Made by a program: the position numbers and the translations under genes
Notes under the pieces: generated by a model
Told to the model about the DNA's origin: nothing
Databases searched by the model: none
The model's input: the letters and a program-made list of their open reading frames with translations, nothing else
Shown: positions 6,492 to 6,837 of the stretch, one piece after another
How positions within the stretch are numbered: position 1 is the stretch's first letter
Layout: each line of letters begins with the position of its first letter
Assembly: GCA_013153345.1 (NCBI GenBank)
Contig: JAADEQ010000023.1
Coordinates: 1-6,837 of the forward strand
Direction: 5' to 3'
Length of the DNA stretch: 6,837 nt
DNA from: Campylobacterota bacterium
GTDB taxonomy: Bacteria > Campylobacterota > Campylobacteria > Campylobacterales > Sulfurovaceae

Positions 6492-6837
6492 TTACTTATT
6501 GCCTCAAAAACTTTTGTTGAAAGCTCAATTCTATCTTCAAAGCTTTTCTTTAGTGCTCTCTCATGGATTGTGTGGTCTCCATCTCCATATGGTCCAAAGC
6601 CATCAAGTGTTGGCACACCAGCGCTTGCAACTATATTTGCATCACTAACGCCCCCTCTTTTTTGGGTTTTTAATTTAATATTTGCTACCTTTTCAATTTT
6701 TTTAATAAATTCTGCTTGCTCTTTGGTTGGCTCCATTACATCGCGCTGAATTCCACCACTAAGAGTTGATTTTGAGCCTTTAACAAAAGAGGTATTTACA
6801 ATATTATCAATCTCTTTTAATACTCTATCTCTCTCAT
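6479..6837 (-). CDS. M20-family metallopeptidase, carboxypeptidase G2-like, C-terminal fragment
   Basis: Only the last 118 residues lie in the window; the frame stays open to the right edge, so the ATG at 6736-6734 is an internal methionine and not the start. The visible part matches the end of M20 peptidases of the carboxypeptidase G2 (glutamate carboxypeptidase) type: a GG-I-x-R segment followed by MEPT, then GGVSDANIVASAGVPTLDG and the FGPYGDGDHTIHER stretch. In this family the His of the G-x-HT motif is a ligand of the two-zinc centre; the other ligands lie upstream, outside the window. The family cuts C-terminal Glu or similar residues from peptides and N-acyl amino acids; the substrate cannot be told from this fragment. 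Family membership is firm. It lies 151 bp from the M14 gene, which has its own promoter, so the two need not be co-regulated. Confidence 0.9.
   Translation of the reverse strand, partial: ERDRVLKEIDNIVNTSFVKGSKSTLSGGIQRDVMEPTKEQAEFIKKIEKVANIKLKTQKRGGVSDANIVASAGVPTLDGFGPYGDGDHTIHERALKKSFEDRIELSTKVFEAISNGEF

Noticed and set aside
6479..6736. A stand-alone small protein starting at the ATG at 6736
   Set aside because: The frame continues without a stop to the right edge and the extra residues match the M20 family, so this is the tail of a longer gene.

Overview
The window is AT-rich DNA (roughly one third G+C by eye). Every real gene lies on the minus strand, so transcription runs from right to left. 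Arg is mostly AGA, Ile is often ATA, and genes start at ATG behind AAGG-type Shine-Dalgarno sites. Three neighbouring products have N-terminal export or anchor segments. This fits a low-G+C bacterium that exports proteins across an inner membrane. A T-rich stretch just upstream of a perfect TATAAT, with no clear -35, would suit the Campylobacterota, but other low-G+C lineages are equally possible. There is no rRNA, tRNA or other marker to settle it.

Right to left: (1) 6837-6479 is the C-terminal end of an M20-family metallopeptidase resembling carboxypeptidase G2. (2) 6478-6328 is a 151-bp regulatory gap with a near-consensus sigma70 promoter, two copies of an imperfect 39-bp repeat and a hairpin over the M20 stop codon. 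(3) 6327-3748 encodes an 859-residue M14 zinc carboxypeptidase with four beta-sandwich domains behind the catalytic domain but no signal peptide; it ends in a clear Rho-independent terminator. (4) 3747-3606 holds that terminator and a promoter. (5) 3605 to beyond the left edge is a tightly packed three-gene operon: a membrane-anchored protein with two NTF2-like domains, an exported protein with two FG-GAP-type calcium loops, and a large exported protein with a duplicated two-cysteine module, a jelly-roll-like region and a PAN/Apple domain. The last gene is open to position 1 without a stop.

The operon is the most novel part. All three products carry export or anchor signals, and their domains suggest surface binding, yet I cannot assign the set to a described system. 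The two peptidase genes are separate transcription units upstream of it. They share a theme of trimming peptides from the C terminus but belong to unrelated zinc-peptidase families. I saw no mobile element, CRISPR array or RNA gene.
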